This document shows positions 27,951-36,328 of a stretch of 64,000 nt of DNA, piece after piece. Every line of letters begins with the position of its first letter. The first letter of the stretch is position 1. The notes under the pieces are model-generated. The model was not told where the DNA came from, searched no databases, and saw only the letters and a program-made list of their open reading frames with translations. The position numbers and the translations under genes were made by a program. The DNA is from Aminobacter aganoensis. GTDB lineage: Bacteria; Pseudomonadota; Alphaproteobacteria; Rhizobiales; Rhizobiaceae. The stretch spans positions 558,001 through 622,000 of the forward strand of contig NZ_JACHOU010000002.1 in NCBI RefSeq assembly GCF_014206975.1. Direction: 5' to 3'.

Positions 27951-28276
27951 GACACTTCCTCCTGGTCATCCGGCGCGGCCCGCCGGCCGCCTTGCGCGAC
28001 ACACTATCCGCCTTCTTCCGCCGAGGGGAAGTGACTTTTTACGTAAACGTCAATTTTTTGTGCAGCTTTGAACTAAAGTCTGGCGCTGCCAAGGGCGGTG
28101 CAACAATCCGATTCAGCAGTGCTCGCCGGCGCGCTACCGCAAGCGCGAGGCAGACGGCAATCCGCCGAGCCCACCCGCGCCGGATCCGTCCTCCCGCAGG
28201 CAACCCCGTCCAACGAGGGCAAATAGCCGCCATTGCAACCGCTGGGCGGTGGAGCTTCATCAGCTTTTCCTTAACC
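27951..28276. promoter_or_regulatory. Divergent intergenic region with an ACGTAAACGT motif
   Basis: No gene is supported in these 326 bases between the acyl-CoA dehydrogenase and lysozyme genes. At 28038-28047 there is the perfect palindrome TTTACGTAAA, and ACGTAAACGT covers 28041-28050, in an AT-rich island within GC-rich DNA. On the minus strand it reads TTGACGTTTACGTAAA. From memory this resembles sites of MerR-type LiuR regulators of branched-chain amino acid and fatty acid breakdown genes, which would fit the adjacent beta-oxidation operon. Confidence 0.5.
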
Positions 28277-29473
28277 ATGACGGTTCACGATCGGCTATCG
28301 GTCATCGGGGATCGCCGCTTGAGGGGATTGGCGTCTAGATTTCGCAGGCTCGCGCTTTCAGCGATTGCCGCCGCGTGCGCCACGTTCCCGGTAACGACCC
28401 ACGCCTCCGACTTCTCCGAACCTTGGAAGAAGGTCGACCGGGCGCTGGTCATCGACGCCTACGAATACAACTCCATCGACTGGCAGAAGCTCGCCGGCGA
28501 CAAGCGCATTGTCGGCTTCATCAACAAGGCCTCCGACGGGTTGCCGCCACCCTACTCCTGCTCCGGCGAGGAAACCGCCTACAGGCTGTGCAAGGCGCTG
28601 TGGAAACGCCATGCGGTGGCGCGCGAACTGTTCCACACCCGCAGGACCGTTGCCAAGGCGCTCGGCCTCAAATGGGGCGCCTACCACCTCGCCCGCCCCG
28701 GCAATCCGATCGAGCAGGCTGAGAACTTCCTCGACTTCGCCGAGCCCGGTCCCGACGATTTGATGGCGCTCGACATCGAGGAGAACGACCCGACGAAATG
28801 GATCTCGCTGGAAGATGCGGAAATCTTCGTCCGCCACATCTTCCTGCGCACCGGCCGCTATCCGATCCTCTACACCAACGGCACGACCTCGCGGTACATC
28901 GCCGACAACCGCTACCGCTACCGGCTGCTGTCGCGACTGCCGCTCTGGTATGCCCGCTACAAGCCCGAGATCGGCATCCATTTCCCGAAGGGCAACTGGC
29001 AGACCTACACGCTGTGGCAGTTCTCGGCACAGGCCAATTGCGGCATCCGCCGCTGCCCCTATCGGGTCGCCGGCACGCCCAACGACATCGACGTCAATGT
29101 CGCGCCGATGAATGCCGAAAGCCTGCGAAAAGCCTGGCCGTTCGGCAAGCTGATCGAAGCGACCGACGAGTTCGTCGCATCGGTGCCGGTGCCGATCGCC
29201 CGCGAAAAGGGTCTCAAGGGCGAAAGCCGCATCACCTACGCCTCGGTCGCCTACCCGGTGCGCCTCGATCTTCTGGCGGAAGCGCTGCGCTCAAGCTGGG
29301 ACAGGGCAGTTCTCGGTGCCGTGCCGGCTATCCAGCCGCCCGCACGCCGTTATGCCCACGGTATGGCCGAATATATCGCCGCCAGGCTCGACACCCGCCC
29401 CGATGTCGGCCGCAAGATCGACTTCGACCCGGTTTCCACCGCCTCGACCGAGATGGACAGCGCCGGGCGTTAG
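28277..29473 (+). CDS. GH25 family lysozyme (N-acetylmuramidase), exported
   Basis: A 398-residue protein with a signal region at about residues 20-43 (LALSAIAAACATFPVTTHAS). The GH25 domain begins with RALVIDAYEYNSIDWQKLAG and includes GLKWGAYHLARPGNP, DLMALDIEEND (the catalytic DxE-type acids) and YPILYTNGTTSRYI, ending near NDIDVNV. GH25 enzymes cleave the MurNAc-GlcNAc bond of peptidoglycan. The tail of about 100 residues after the domain has no recognised fold. The frame is open from 27992, but ATG 28277 places the signal peptide near the start. Confidence 0.9.
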   Translation: MTVHDRLSVIGDRRLRGLASRFRRLALSAIAAACATFPVTTHASDFSEPWKKVDRALVIDAYEYNSIDWQKLAGDKRIVGFINKASDGLPPPYSCSGEETAYRLCKALWKRHAVARELFHTRRTVAKALGLKWGAYHLARPGNPIEQAENFLDFAEPGPDDLMALDIEENDPTKWISLEDAEIFVRHIFLRTGRYPILYTNGTTSRYIADNRYRYRLLSRLPLWYARYKPEIGIHFPKGNWQTYTLWQFSAQANCGIRRCPYRVAGTPNDIDVNVAPMNAESLRKAWPFGKLIEATDEFVASVPVPIAREKGLKGESRITYASVAYPVRLDLLAEALRSSWDRAVLGAVPAIQPPARRYAHGMAEYIAARLDTRPDVGRKIDFDPVSTASTEMDSAGR

Positions 29474-29495
29474 CCCAAGGGACGGAATCAGTCGC

Positions 29496-30773
29496 CTAAT
29501 TGCCCTGTTCGCGGGCCACCGCGAGCCAGCCGATGTCGCGGCGGCAGAAACCGTCCGGCCAGTCGACCAGGTCGACGGCGGCATAGGCTTTGGCCTGCGC
29601 CTCGCTGACCGTGCGGCCGGTCGCCGTGACGTTCAGCACGCGGCCGCCATTGGCCACGATGTCGGCGCCCTGCACGGCGGTGCCGGCATGGAACACACGG
29701 GCGCCGGAAGCTTCGGCCTTGTCGATGCCGGCGATGACCGAGCCCTTTTCCGGCGTGCCGGGATAACCCTTCGCCGCCATGACGACGGTCAGGGCGGCCT
29801 CGTCGCGCCACCGCGCCGAGACATGGGCGAGCTGGCCATCGGCGGCGGCATTGAGCAGCACCAGCAGATCTTCCTTCAGCCGCAGCATCAGCACCTGGCA
29901 TTCGGGATCGCCGAAGCGGGTGTTGTATTCGATCAGCCTCGGCCCCTTGTCGGTCAGCATCAGGCCGGCGAACAGCACGCCGGCAAAGGGCGCGCCCATC
30001 TCGGCCATGCCGCGCATCGTCGGCTCGACGATCTCGCGCATCGTCTGGTCGATCAGTTCGGGTGTCATCACGGGAGCCGGCGAATAGGCGCCCATGCCGC
30101 CGGTGTTGGGGCCGACGTCGCCGTCGCCGACGCGCTTGTGGTCCTGGGCGGTGCCAAAGGGCAGCGCGGTCTTGCCGTCGCAGAGGCAGAAGAAGCTCGC
30201 CTCCTCACCGGTCATGAACTCTTCCACGACCACCGATGCACCGGCGCCGCCGAAGGCGCCGTCGAAGCAGCCGTCCACGGCGGCCAGCGCTTCGTCCAGC
30301 GTCATTGCAACCGTCACGCCCTTGCCGGCGGCAAGCCCGTCGGCCTTGATGACGATCGGCGCGCCCATCTTCTCGACATAGGCGCGGGCGTCGGCGGCAT
30401 TGTCGAAGCGGCCATAGGCGGCGGTCGGAATGCCGTAGCGGGCGCAGAGGTCCTTGGTGAAACCCTTGGAACCCTCGAGCTGGGCCGCAGCCCTGGACGG
30501 GCCGAACACCCGGATGCCAGCGGCGCGCAGGTCATCGCCGATGCCGGCGACCAGCGGGCCCTCGGGGCCGACGACGACGAGGCCGATGGCCTTGTCCTTG
30601 CAGAGGGCAGCGACCGCGGCATGGTCGGCGATATCCAGCGCCACCAGTTCCGCCTCCTGGGCGATGCCGGGATTGCCAGGCGCGGCATAAAGCTTGGTCA
30701 GCATCGGCGATGCCGCGATCTTCCAGGCGAGTGCGTGCTCGCGACCACCGGAACCGATGAGCAGGACATTCAT
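29496..30773 (-). CDS. purD: Phosphoribosylamine--glycine ligase
   Basis: The second step of purine synthesis, forming GAR from PRA, glycine and ATP. The 425-residue product is a full-length ATP-grasp enzyme: [19 protein letters not shown] at the start, [51 protein letters not shown] and [16 protein letters not shown] 30773 starts the conserved region; the frame extends to 30809. It converges with the lysozyme gene, leaving only 22 bp between stops. Confidence 0.98.
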   Translation of the reverse strand: MNVLLIGSGGREHALAWKIAASPMLTKLYAAPGNPGIAQEAELVALDIADHAAVAALCKDKAIGLVVVGPEGPLVAGIGDDLRAAGIRVFGPSRAAAQLEGSKGFTKDLCARYGIPTAAYGRFDNAADARAYVEKMGAPIVIKADGLAAGKGVTVAMTLDEALAAVDGCFDGAFGGAGASVVVEEFMTGEEASFFCLCDGKTALPFGTAQDHKRVGDGDVGPNTGGMGAYSPAPVMTPELIDQTMREIVEPTMRGMAEMGAPFAGVLFAGLMLTDKGPRLIEYNTRFGDPECQVLMLRLKEDLLVLLNAAADGQLAHVSARWRDEAALTVVMAAKGYPGTPEKGSVIAGIDKAEASGARVFHAGTAVQGADIVANGGRVLNVTATGRTVSEAQAKAYAAVDLVDWPDGFCRRDIGWLAVAREQGN

Positions 30774-30883
30774 GCGCTTGACCTCTTGCCGATGCGGAAT
30801 TTGATGCACCCGCTAGTGGCCGAGAGAGACGAGGTCAAGGAGAGAACGCGTTTCGCCCGCCATCAACCAAGAGTCAGGACCGG

Positions 30884-31156
30884 CTACCGGTCATAATGGT
30901 AGCGGCAGGCGGCGATCTCCAAGGCCTGCGCATCGCCCTTGCCTGTCACCCGATAGACGAGTCGATGTTCCCGCGTGATGCGGCGCGACCAGAAACCGGA
31001 ATAGTTGCCGGAAAGCGGTTCCGGCTTGCCGATGCCGACGAAGGGCGAGCGCCTGGCATCCTTGATGAGCTCATTGATACGGTCGCAAACGGCTTTGTCT
31101 GCCTGCTGCCAAAACAAATAGTCAGACCAGGATGCTTCCGAAAAAATGATGCGCAT
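30884..31156 (-). CDS. yoeB: Txe/YoeB family toxin of a toxin-antitoxin pair
   Basis: A 90-residue ribosome-dependent mRNA endonuclease. YoeB landmarks are RIIFSEASWSDYLFWQQAD at the start, GIGKPEPLSGNYSGFWSRRI, EHRLVYRV, and the C-terminal IAACRYHYDR with the catalytic His. The ATG at 31156 shares a base with the antitoxin stop (TGATG), so translation is coupled; an in-frame GTG one codon upstream exists. All expected catalytic residues appear intact, so it is probably active and needs the antitoxin. Confidence 0.95.
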   Translation of the reverse strand: MRIIFSEASWSDYLFWQQADKAVCDRINELIKDARRSPFVGIGKPEPLSGNYSGFWSRRITREHRLVYRVTGKGDAQALEIAACRYHYDR

Positions 31157-31407
31157 CACTCGATGAGATCGCGTTCGACGCCGGAACCGGCATTGAGTTC
31201 ATCAATGGAGCGCTGGAGATGTTCGGCGTTGGCGCGAGAGCTCAGCAAATGCAGTGTTTCGCGCAACCCTTCAAGCTCAGACAGGGCCATGACCACCACA
31301 GGCTCGTGATTCTGCCTGGTCACCACCAGTTCGATCCGGTCCGCCTCGACCTTGTCGAGATACTTGGCCATGTTGGCGCGCAGTTCGGTAAGCGTTACAT
31401 GGGTCAT
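31156..31407 (-). CDS. yefM: YefM/Phd family antitoxin
   Basis: An 83-residue antitoxin with the Phd/YefM N-terminal DNA-binding domain (MTHVTLTELRANMAKYLDKV, then RIELVVTRQNHEPVVVMAL) and a charged C-terminal tail for toxin binding. It overlaps the yoeB start. The ATG at 31407 fits the family; the open frame to 31461 runs through the operator. A palindrome with the TGTACA core lies 18 bases upstream, so the pair is probably autorepressed as in E. coli. Confidence 0.95.
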   Translation of the reverse strand: MTHVTLTELRANMAKYLDKVEADRIELVVTRQNHEPVVVMALSELEGLRETLHLLSSRANAEHLQRSIDELNAGSGVERDLIE

Positions 31408-31425
31408 ATCGGCCTCCTCGATCAC

Positions 31426-31449
31426 TTCTGTACATATATACGTACAGAA
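31426..31449. promoter_or_regulatory. YefM-YoeB operator palindrome
   Basis: Inverted arms TTCTGTAC (31426-31433) and GTACAGAA (31442-31449) flank an ATATATAC centre. The left arm contains TGTACA, the core known from the E. coli yefM-yoeB operator. It lies between the divergent yefM (31407) and ubiA (31509) starts and could affect both promoters. Confidence 0.75.
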
Positions 31450-31508
31450 GGCCAACAACAAGTTCGACGCGACTTGACGCAGGATTTGACGCCTGCCACT
31501 CCATTTTT

Positions 31509-32492
31509 ATGGAAACCATTCAGTCAAAAGCCGGCCAGGGCCGGGTCGCCGACGCCCCCAGCGGACATTGGGTTTACCGCGCCCTGCCGCGAGGCCTCTG
31601 GCCCTATGCGCAGCTGGCGCGCTGGGACCGGCCGATCGGCTGGGTGCTGTTGCTCTGGCCGTGCTGGTGGTCGGCGGCGATGGCGGCAAGCGCCTATGCC
31701 CGCCCCGGCGACAGCCTGATGTCGCTGCTGCCCTCGCCGTGGTTCCTCGTCCTGTTCCTCGTCGGCGCCGTCGCCATGCGCGGCGCTGGCTGCACCTACA
31801 ATGACATCGTCGACGAAGGCATCGACGCGCAGGTCGAGCGCACCCGCTCGCGGCCCCTGCCCTCCGGCCAGGTCACCCGCCGCCAGGCCTGGACGTTCCT
31901 CGTGCTGCAGGCGCTGGCCGGCCTGGTCGTGCTGCTGCAGTTCAACAGCTTCGCCATCCTGCTCGGCATCTCGTCGCTGGTGATCGTGGCGATCTACCCG
32001 TTCATGAAGCGCATCACCAACTGGCCGCAATTCGTGCTTGGCCTCGCCTTCTCCTGGGGCGCGCTGATGGGCTGGGCGGCCGAGTTCGGCGACCTCGACG
32101 CCCCGGCGGTGCTGCTCTATTTCGGATCGATCATGTGGGTGATCGGCTACGACACGATCTACGCCCACCAGGACAAGGAAGACGACGCGCTCGTCGGCGT
32201 GAAGTCGACGGCCCGCTTCTTTGGCGAAAACACCAAGTCGTGGCTGGTCGGCCTCTATGCCGGGGCGCTGATGCTGTTCGCCACGGCCTTTGCCATCGCG
32301 CAGGTGCCGATGCCGGCGCTGGCAGGACTGGTTGCCGCCGGCATACATATGGCGAGGCAGATCACTTCGCTCGACATAGACGATCCGGACCAGTGCCTGC
32401 GGCTGTTCAGGTCGAACGGCCAGGTCGGCTGGATCATCTTCATCGGCCTGCTCTGCGGCGGCGCCTGGGTGGCGCTGAAGCCGCTGATCTGA
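31509..32492 (+). CDS. ubiA: 4-hydroxybenzoate octaprenyltransferase (UbiA)
   Basis: A membrane prenyltransferase that attaches the polyprenyl tail to 4-hydroxybenzoate in ubiquinone synthesis. The 327-residue product has about eight membrane helices and both Asp-rich motifs: NDIVDEGIDAQVERTRSRPL and YDTIYAHQDKEDD. WDRPIGWVLLLWPCWW is typical of the N-terminal helix. The start has no strong ribosome site. The stop abuts the stop of the convergent DUF6101 gene with no gap. The polyprenyl diphosphate synthase at 42288 probably supplies the donor. Confidence 0.97.
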   Translation: METIQSKAGQGRVADAPSGHWVYRALPRGLWPYAQLARWDRPIGWVLLLWPCWWSAAMAASAYARPGDSLMSLLPSPWFLVLFLVGAVAMRGAGCTYNDIVDEGIDAQVERTRSRPLPSGQVTRRQAWTFLVLQALAGLVVLLQFNSFAILLGISSLVIVAIYPFMKRITNWPQFVLGLAFSWGALMGWAAEFGDLDAPAVLLYFGSIMWVIGYDTIYAHQDKEDDALVGVKSTARFFGENTKSWLVGLYAGALMLFATAFAIAQVPMPALAGLVAAGIHMARQITSLDIDDPDQCLRLFRSNGQVGWIIFIGLLCGGAWVALKPLI

Positions 32493-33059
32493 TCACGCCC
32501 GGGCGATGATTTCTTCGCCGTCGATGACGAGGCGCACACCGAGCGTGCCCGACTTGCGACGGGCGAGGAAACGTGGCCGGCGCATGCGCGACACGCGGCC
32601 CTTGCGGCGGTCCTGCGGCGGCATGGTCTTGATCGCCGCACCAAGCGACTCCTCGAGCGTGCGGGCAACGCCGTCCGCCTCGATCAGAAGCATCGGCAGG
32701 TTGTAGAAGTCGGCCCAGGCGCGCCAGTCGGCGGCAACGTCGTCGAGGTCGTGGGCAACCAGCAGGGGCACCGACAGCATCGGGTCGTTGTGCAGCAGTT
32801 CGAGCGTCACCGTGACGTTGAGGTTCTCGTCCTCCATGGCACGCGCGGCGACACCGCGGAAGGCGCGGGCCGGCAGTGCGATGATGGCGGGGAGCCCGCT
32901 CTGCGCCAGCACCCGGCGAATGACGGCGCCGCGGTGGTCGATGGTGAAGGTGACGTCGCCAAGGTCGTCACGCGTGGCGTAGCTGACCATCTGCGGCAAG
33001 CGGAACGGGTCGAGGCGCATGTTGCGTCCCGCCCAGACTGGCTTCAGTCCGGTGTTCAT
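32493..33059 (-). CDS. DUF6101 family protein
   Basis: A 188-residue soluble protein without signal or membrane segments. The stretch NVTVTLELLHNDPMLSVPLL with AHDLDDVAADWRAWA is the hallmark of DUF6101, a family found mainly in Rhizobiales. The C-terminus is basic (RRKGRVSRMRRPRFLARRKSG) and may bind nucleic acid or membranes. Function is unknown. The gene is convergent with ubiA, and 168 bp without a gene precede it. Confidence 0.88.
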   Translation of the reverse strand: MNTGLKPVWAGRNMRLDPFRLPQMVSYATRDDLGDVTFTIDHRGAVIRRVLAQSGLPAIIALPARAFRGVAARAMEDENLNVTVTLELLHNDPMLSVPLLVAHDLDDVAADWRAWADFYNLPMLLIEADGVARTLEESLGAAIKTMPPQDRRKGRVSRMRRPRFLARRKSGTLGVRLVIDGEEIIARA

Positions 33060-33227
33060 ATTGTGCCTTCCTGTTATCTCCTGAGAGCCGGTTTCCGGTC
33101 TCTCCGGACCAGTTTTCCCGGTCTCGTTGGGAAGGACACTAGCGGGGCCTCCTTACCGCCCCGCTTAAGAAATTCGGTTAAATTTTGCTGATCGCGGCGA
33201 TGGTTATCGGAATGCCACCAGAGACGT

Positions 33228-34658
33228 TCAAATCGTCTTGCCGGGGTTCATGATGCCGGCAGGATCGAACGCCGACTTGACCCTGCGCATCAGCTCGATG
33301 GCGTGCGGCGGAGCGGTGGCGATCAACTCGTCGCGCTTGAGCTGGCCGATGCCGTGCTCGGCCGAGATCGAGCCGTTCATGCTGCGCACCACGTCGTGCA
33401 CGGCCTTGTTCATGTCCCGGTACAAAGCGAGGAACGCCGCAGCTTCCATGCCCGCCGGCTGCGAGATGTTGTAGTGCAGGTTGCCGTCGCCCATGTGGCC
33501 GAAGCAGACCACACGCGCCTCGGCGCACACTCCGGCCACGACCACCGCAGCCCGTTCGATGAAAGCCGGGATGCTGGCGATGGGCACCGATATGTCGTGC
33601 TTGATCGAGGCGCCTTCCGGCTTCTGCGATTCCGGCAGCATCTCGCGCAGGCGCCAGAACTCGTTCGCCTGGCCGAGGCTCGCGGCAATGACCGCATCGC
33701 CGACCTGGTCCGCCTCGAAGCCGGCCGACAGGATGTCCTCCATCAGCGTGCGCGCATCCTCGGCCGAACGGCCGGACGAGATCTCCATCAGCACTTCCCA
33801 GGCCCAGTCGCCCGAGAGCGGTGGCCGCGCATCGGGGATGTGGCGCATGGCAAAGCTCATCGGGGTGCGGCCGATGAGCTCGAAGGCGGTGAGCGCGCCG
33901 CCTCCAAGCTCCTGCGCGGTGTTGAACAGCGCCAGCGCTGCCTCGGCCGACGGCAGGCCGACCCAGGCGACTTCGCGCCCCTTCGGCTTCGGATAGAGCT
34001 TCAGCACGGCGGCGGTGATGACCCCGAGCGTGCCTTCCGCGCCGACGAACAGGTTCTTCAGGTCGTAGCCGGTGTTGTCCTTCTTCAGCTTGCGCAGGTC
34101 GTCGAACACCTCGCCGGTGGGCAGCACCACCTCGACGCCGAGGCAGAGCTCGCGCGCATTGCCATAGGCAACCACGCCGGTGCCGCCGGCATTGGACGAC
34201 AAATTGCCACCGATCTGGCAGGAGCCTTGCGACGCCAGCGACAGCGGGTAGAGCCGGTCGACCTCGTCGGCCGCCTTGTGCAGCACATCGAGCACGACAC
34301 CGGCTTCGGCGATCACCGTGTTGGAAACAGGATCGATCTCCCTGATGCGGTTGAGCCGCGACAGCGACAGCACGACCTGGCCGCCCGATCGGTCTGGAAC
34401 CTGGCCGCCGACGAGCCCGGTGTTGCCGCCCTGCGGCACGATCGGCGTGCGCGTCTCCGAGGCAAGTTTCATGATCGCGCTCACCTCCGCGACGCTGCCT
34501 GGCCTGAGCACCAGCGACGTCACACCGGCAAACAGGCCGCGCGGCTCGTGCACATAGGGCTCGATATCGGCCTCGGCGCGAACGGCGTAGCGTGCGCCAA
34601 CGATGGCTGCGAAGCGCTCAGCGAGCGCGGGATCGAGGCCGGGAAGATCTTGCGTCAT
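33228..34658 (-). CDS. FAD-binding oxidase/dehydrogenase (D-2-hydroxy acid type, GlcD-like)
   Basis: A 476-residue enzyme of the vanillyl-alcohol-oxidase fold. The N-terminal PCMH FAD domain contains IVPQGGNTGLVGGQVPDRSG and QIGGNLSSNAGGTGVVAYGN. The C-terminal FAD-oxidase domain ends with the metal/substrate region GHMGDGNLHYNIS and SAEHGIGQLKRDEL. Such proteins oxidise D-2-hydroxyglutarate, D-lactate or glycolate; the close matches to these motifs favour a D-2-hydroxyglutarate dehydrogenase-like role, but this is inference. It starts 15 bp after the Sua5-type gene, so they are cotranscribed. Confidence 0.92.
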   Translation of the reverse strand: MTQDLPGLDPALAERFAAIVGARYAVRAEADIEPYVHEPRGLFAGVTSLVLRPGSVAEVSAIMKLASETRTPIVPQGGNTGLVGGQVPDRSGGQVVLSLSRLNRIREIDPVSNTVIAEAGVVLDVLHKAADEVDRLYPLSLASQGSCQIGGNLSSNAGGTGVVAYGNARELCLGVEVVLPTGEVFDDLRKLKKDNTGYDLKNLFVGAEGTLGVITAAVLKLYPKPKGREVAWVGLPSAEAALALFNTAQELGGGALTAFELIGRTPMSFAMRHIPDARPPLSGDWAWEVLMEISSGRSAEDARTLMEDILSAGFEADQVGDAVIAASLGQANEFWRLREMLPESQKPEGASIKHDISVPIASIPAFIERAAVVVAGVCAEARVVCFGHMGDGNLHYNISQPAGMEAAAFLALYRDMNKAVHDVVRSMNGSISAEHGIGQLKRDELIATAPPHAIELMRRVKSAFDPAGIMNPGKTI

Positions 34659-34673
34659 CTCTTGAAGCTAAAT

Positions 34674-35642
34674 TCAGACGTGGAGATTGTCACGCGGTGC
34701 CGCCGCGCGCGCCAGCCGATCGTTGATCGCTTCGCCAAGCTCGTCGGACGGCACGGGCTCGACGGCGATCGATGCGGCACCGCTGCGGTCTAGCGCCTGA
34801 AGGTGGGCGAAGAGGTTCGTCGCCGCCTCGCGCAGGTCGCCCGTCTCGGACAGGTTGAGGAAGGCACGCGCCTGCTGCCAGCCTTCGGCGCGCTCCGGGC
34901 CGAAACCGAGCAACGCCTCGCCTGCCCCGACCTTGCCGACATTCAGCCGCAGCGCCGCACCCGGCGCATAATGCGAGGCGAGCATTCCCGGCGCTTCGAT
35001 GCCGGCGGTGGCACCGCGCAGCAACGGCGCGCCGGCCAGCGCCTCGATTTCGCTGGCCGCGACACCGCCCGGGCGCAGCATGCGTACCTTGCCGTCCTCG
35101 ACCTTGACGATCGTCGACTCCAGCCCGACCGGCGTTGAGCCGCCATCGACGACAAGCGGGATGCGGCCGCCGAGGTCGCTCGCCACGGCCTCGCCGCTGG
35201 TCGAACTGATCTTGCCCGAGGTGTTGGCGCTCGGGGCCGCCAGCGGCCTGCCGAGCCTTGCGATCAGCTTGCCGCCGAAGCCCATCGGCATCCTGAGCGC
35301 GATGGTGTCGAGCCCTGCGGTGACCAGCGGATGGATGCCCGCTTCGGGCCGCAATGGCACGACCAGCGTCAGCGGCCCGGGCCAGAATTTCTCGGCCAGA
35401 TTTCGCGACAGCGGATCGAACACGCCGATGCGCTCGGCCATGGCCATGTCGGCGACATGGGCGATCAGCGGGTTGAAGCGCGGCCGGCCCTTGGCCTCGA
35501 AGATGCGGGCGACCGCCTCGCCATTGGTGGCGTCGCCGGCAAGGCCATAGACTGTCTCGGTCGGGATGGCGACGACTTCGCCCGCGCTGAGCAAGGCCAG
35601 CGCCGCGTCCATCGCCTTGTCCGCTGCGATCAGTTCCGCCAC
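34674..35642 (-). CDS. L-threonylcarbamoyladenylate synthase (Sua5/TsaC type)
   Basis: This enzyme makes threonylcarbamoyl-AMP for the t6A37 modification of tRNA. The 322-residue product has the YrdC domain at about 10-200 (GEVVAIPTETVYGLAGDATN, KGRPRFNPLIAHV, PSANTSGKISSTSG) and an extra C-terminal Sua5 domain, so it is the longer Sua5 form rather than the short TsaC. It forms an operon with the FAD oxidase, an order common in rhizobia. The partners TsaB, TsaD and TsaE are not here. Confidence 0.95.
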   Translation of the reverse strand: MAELIAADKAMDAALALLSAGEVVAIPTETVYGLAGDATNGEAVARIFEAKGRPRFNPLIAHVADMAMAERIGVFDPLSRNLAEKFWPGPLTLVVPLRPEAGIHPLVTAGLDTIALRMPMGFGGKLIARLGRPLAAPSANTSGKISSTSGEAVASDLGGRIPLVVDGGSTPVGLESTIVKVEDGKVRMLRPGGVAASEIEALAGAPLLRGATAGIEAPGMLASHYAPGAALRLNVGKVGAGEALLGFGPERAEGWQQARAFLNLSETGDLREAATNLFAHLQALDRSGAASIAVEPVPSDELGEAINDRLARAAAPRDNLHV

Positions 35643-35812
35643 GTCATAGCTTCCAGTTGAATGCCCCGGTCCCTAGCCCGCATCAGGCCGAGCGACAAGG
35701 CCGAGGTCCAAGATTTCAGCCATTGCCTAAAATGCGCGGCATCTTCGCAAGCCGGCTGCAACCGCCGGCGAGATAGATTGCCCTCAAAGGTTGATTCAAG
35801 TCTGAGGGCTAA

Positions 35813-36205
35813 ATGCGCCTGTTTGCTGCGTTTCTTGTTGCCGCCGTTTCCGGGTCGGCCCATGCGTCGTCGATCGTCACCGTCAGAGGCGATGCGGCCA
35901 GCCCGTCCTCGATCTCGGTCGGACTGCCGCAATCGGCGTCCCGCTCGATTGTCGCGATCGGCATGCCGGACATCGATACAGGCAAGGTCGCGGCGGTCGA
36001 CGCCAAAAGCTCCGGCCCGCAACTGGCCCCCGAACTGATGGTCATTCGCGGTGGCGAAGTCGGCAGCGCTTCACCGGAGCCGGCACTGGCCTCGCCAGAT
36101 GCCGCCACGCCAGCGCAGCAGGCGGCCGCCGGAGACCAGGCTGCCGTTCCGGCCTCGCCCGATGCAGCAGTCGATCCAGCGACTGTGCCCGCAGAAACGC
36201 AGTAG
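35813..36205 (+). CDS. Small secreted Ala/Pro-rich protein, function unknown
   Basis: A 130-residue protein with a signal peptide (MRLFAAFLVAAVSGSAHAS). The first half of the mature part is folded-looking (ISVGLPQSASRSIVAIGMPD, ELMVIRGGEVG), while the last 45 residues are Ala/Pro-rich and low in complexity. I do not recognise a family. The ATG has GAGGG five bases upstream. It is convergent with glyS. Confidence 0.75.
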   Translation: MRLFAAFLVAAVSGSAHASSIVTVRGDAASPSSISVGLPQSASRSIVAIGMPDIDTGKVAAVDAKSSGPQLAPELMVIRGGEVGSASPEPALASPDAATPAQQAAAGDQAAVPASPDAAVDPATVPAETQ

Positions 36206-36305
36206 CCCGGCCCGACACCTCCCAGTCGACGCGCAGCACCATCCTGCACGGCGATCAGTTGATCGAGGCCCACCGCAACAGCGTCAAGGTCCCCCTGCGC
36301 GACGG

Positions 36306-36325
36306 AGGGCGGCCTGCGCCGCCCT
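36306..36325. terminator. Hairpin between the secreted-protein gene and glyS
   Basis: AGGGCGGC (36306-36313) and GCCGCCCT (36318-36325) form a perfect 8-bp stem with the loop CTGC, directly before the glyS stop. No T-run follows; it may end transcription of both convergent genes. Confidence 0.5.
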
Positions 36326-36328
36326 GCC

